A DNA stretch of 6,580 nucleotides, taken from positions 1 to 6,580 of the forward strand of contig CAMXAV010000040.1 of assembly GCA_947179285.1 (NCBI GenBank), written 5' to 3'. Below, one piece after another: positions 5,633 through 6,580 of this stretch. The notes beneath the pieces were generated by a model, which was given only the letters and a program-made list of their open reading frames with translations, searched no databases and had not been told where the DNA came from. The DNA is from an uncultured Helicobacter sp. GTDB lineage: Bacteria; Campylobacterota; Campylobacteria; Campylobacterales; Helicobacteraceae. The translations under genes and the position numbers were made by a program. The stretch's first letter is position 1; every line of letters begins with the position of its first letter.

Positions 5633-6526
5633 ATGAAAAAGACACTTTTACTCGGCGCTGTGGCGTATGACCCAAAGGTTGTGCCGATATGGGACATTAT
5701 CCGCGACTATGCGAACGCGGGAGAGTTCGGAATCGGCTTGGATTATGTGCTGTTTAGCAATTATGAACGACAGGTGGATTCGCTCCTTAGGGGGCATATC
5801 GATGTGGCTTGGAACACGAATGTTGCGTGGATTCGCACATTGCATGCGACAAACAATGCCGCACGTGCGCTCGTGATGCGCGACACCGACATTGGCTTTA
5901 CGACAAAGTTTGTCGCGCGCAAGGACAGCGGAATCCAAGCCCTCGCAGACCTCAAAGGCAAGCGCTTTGGGCTCGGCAGCCGCGATTCGGCGCAGGCAGC
6001 GATTATGGGGCTGTATTATTTGCAGCAGGCACAGATTGCGCCCGACATCACCGAGTTCCACTCGCCCGATGAATGCGGGCGCGGGCGCGGCGATGAGATT
6101 CGCGCCACGGGGCTTAATGTTGTGCGGCACAATAGCGATTTGGGCAAGCACGGCGACACGGGGCGCAGCGAGTTTGATGTGCTCGATAGCATTAAGCGCG
6201 GCGAGCTTGACGCGGGCGCGATTGGCTCGAGCACGTGGATTCGCATTTTGCAAGAGGGCAGCTACCCCGAGATTGCGAGCTTTTGGAGCAGCCCGGGCTA
6301 TTGCCATTGCAATTTTTCGGTGCTGCCAAGTTTTGATTCTGGGCTTGGCGAGGCGTTTGCGCAGATGTTGCTCTCGCAAAACGAGCGCAAAGACGATCCG
6401 ATGATTAGCAAGATGATGAGCATGGAGGGGCTGAACAAGTGGGTGCGCGTTGGCGAGGAGCAGCTGCGCGGATATGACGCGATTTATACAGCGATGAAAG
6501 AGCAGAATCTGCTGGAGAATGCGTAG
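5633..6526 (+). CDS. PhnD-like type II binding-protein fold, apparently cytosolic
   Basis: The sequence of 297 residues resembles substrate-binding components for phosphate, phosphonate or sulfonate uptake (PhnD/SsuA type). Shared features are strand 1 LLLGAVAYDPKVVPIW (5-20), GHIDVAWNTNVAW (54-66), ARKDSGIQALADLKGKRFGL (95-114), SRDSAQ (116-121), and IKRGELDAGAIGSSTW (187-202). The N-terminus has two lysines, but only LLLGAVA follows before AYDPK, and this is the first beta-strand of the fold. There is no signal peptide or lipobox, and no permease or ATPase gene follows. It probably works in the cytosol as a binding or enzymatic protein, as THI5-type pyrimidine synthases of similar fold do. 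A CHC motif (Cys224-His-Cys226) might bind metal; this is speculative. AGGGGG (5622-5627) overlaps the preceding stop and lies 5 nt before the ATG, indicating translational coupling. Ligand unknown. Confidence 0.8.
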   Translation: MKKTLLLGAVAYDPKVVPIWDIIRDYANAGEFGIGLDYVLFSNYERQVDSLLRGHIDVAWNTNVAWIRTLHATNNAARALVMRDTDIGFTTKFVARKDSGIQALADLKGKRFGLGSRDSAQAAIMGLYYLQQAQIAPDITEFHSPDECGRGRGDEIRATGLNVVRHNSDLGKHGDTGRSEFDVLDSIKRGELDAGAIGSSTWIRILQEGSYPEIASFWSSPGYCHCNFSVLPSFDSGLGEAFAQMLLSQNERKDDPMISKMMSMEGLNKWVRVGEEQLRGYDAIYTAMKEQNLLENA

Positions 6527-6538
6527 CAGATTTGAGAT

Positions 6539-6563
6539 AATCCCCTACTTTTTGTGGGGGATT
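6539..6563 (+). terminator. Rho-independent-type terminator of the three-gene cluster
   Basis: AATCCCCTAC (6539-6548) pairs with GTGGGGGATT (6554-6563): 10 bp including one T-G pair, with loop TTTTT. It begins 12 nt after the stop of the last gene. The tail is T-rich, with TTT at once and TTTTTT at 6570-6575 interrupted by ATGATA. The stem is strong; the tail is imperfect. It closes the operon. Confidence 0.7.
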
Positions 6564-6580
6564 TATGATATTTTTAATAA

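Overview
The window looks like Campylobacterota chromosome, probably Helicobacter or a close relative. The IlvD, ThiD and YceI proteins read like Helicobacter/Campylobacter versions, ribosome-binding sites are AGGAG-type and sit 5 nt before most ATGs, and promoters are recognisable mainly by their -10 box. Base composition is near half G+C by eye, high for that group, so the genus is an inference. I see no tRNA, rRNA, CRISPR array, transposase or phage gene.

Layout. The left half is read from the minus strand. From right to left it holds thiD (thiamine pyrimidine kinase, 3083-2268), a MarR-family regulator (2165-1719), a secreted YceI lipocalin-like protein (1710-1159) and the 5' part of ilvD (1040 to the window edge). 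The marR and yceI genes are only 8 nt apart and surely form one operon. A 45-bp nested palindrome lies just upstream of marR and is its likely autoregulatory operator. The first 51 bases of the window repeat an internal piece of ilvD exactly but in another reading frame, which suggests an assembly fault or a rearrangement at the window edge.

The right half is a plus-strand cluster of three genes divergent from thiD. The first (3244-4410) is an unusual fusion of a TusA-like domain without the sulfur-carrying cysteine to a ferritin-like diiron domain with a complete E...ExxH...E...ExxH ligand set. The second (4499-5623) is an acyl-CoA-dehydrogenase-fold flavoprotein with no catalytic glutamate at either position known to me. 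The third (5633-6526) is a PhnD-like type II periplasmic-binding-protein fold with no signal peptide and no transporter genes beside it. A rho-independent-type terminator follows.

How they may work together. A probable O2-activating diiron protein, a flavoprotein that looks more like a monooxygenase than a dehydrogenase, and a cytosolic small-molecule-binding protein together suggest an uncharacterised oxidative pathway. The cluster shares a compact divergent promoter region with thiD, built on a long inverted repeat whose two arms each carry promoter elements. This makes a link to thiamine-pyrimidine metabolism a testable guess. This cluster is the best candidate for an undescribed system in the window.
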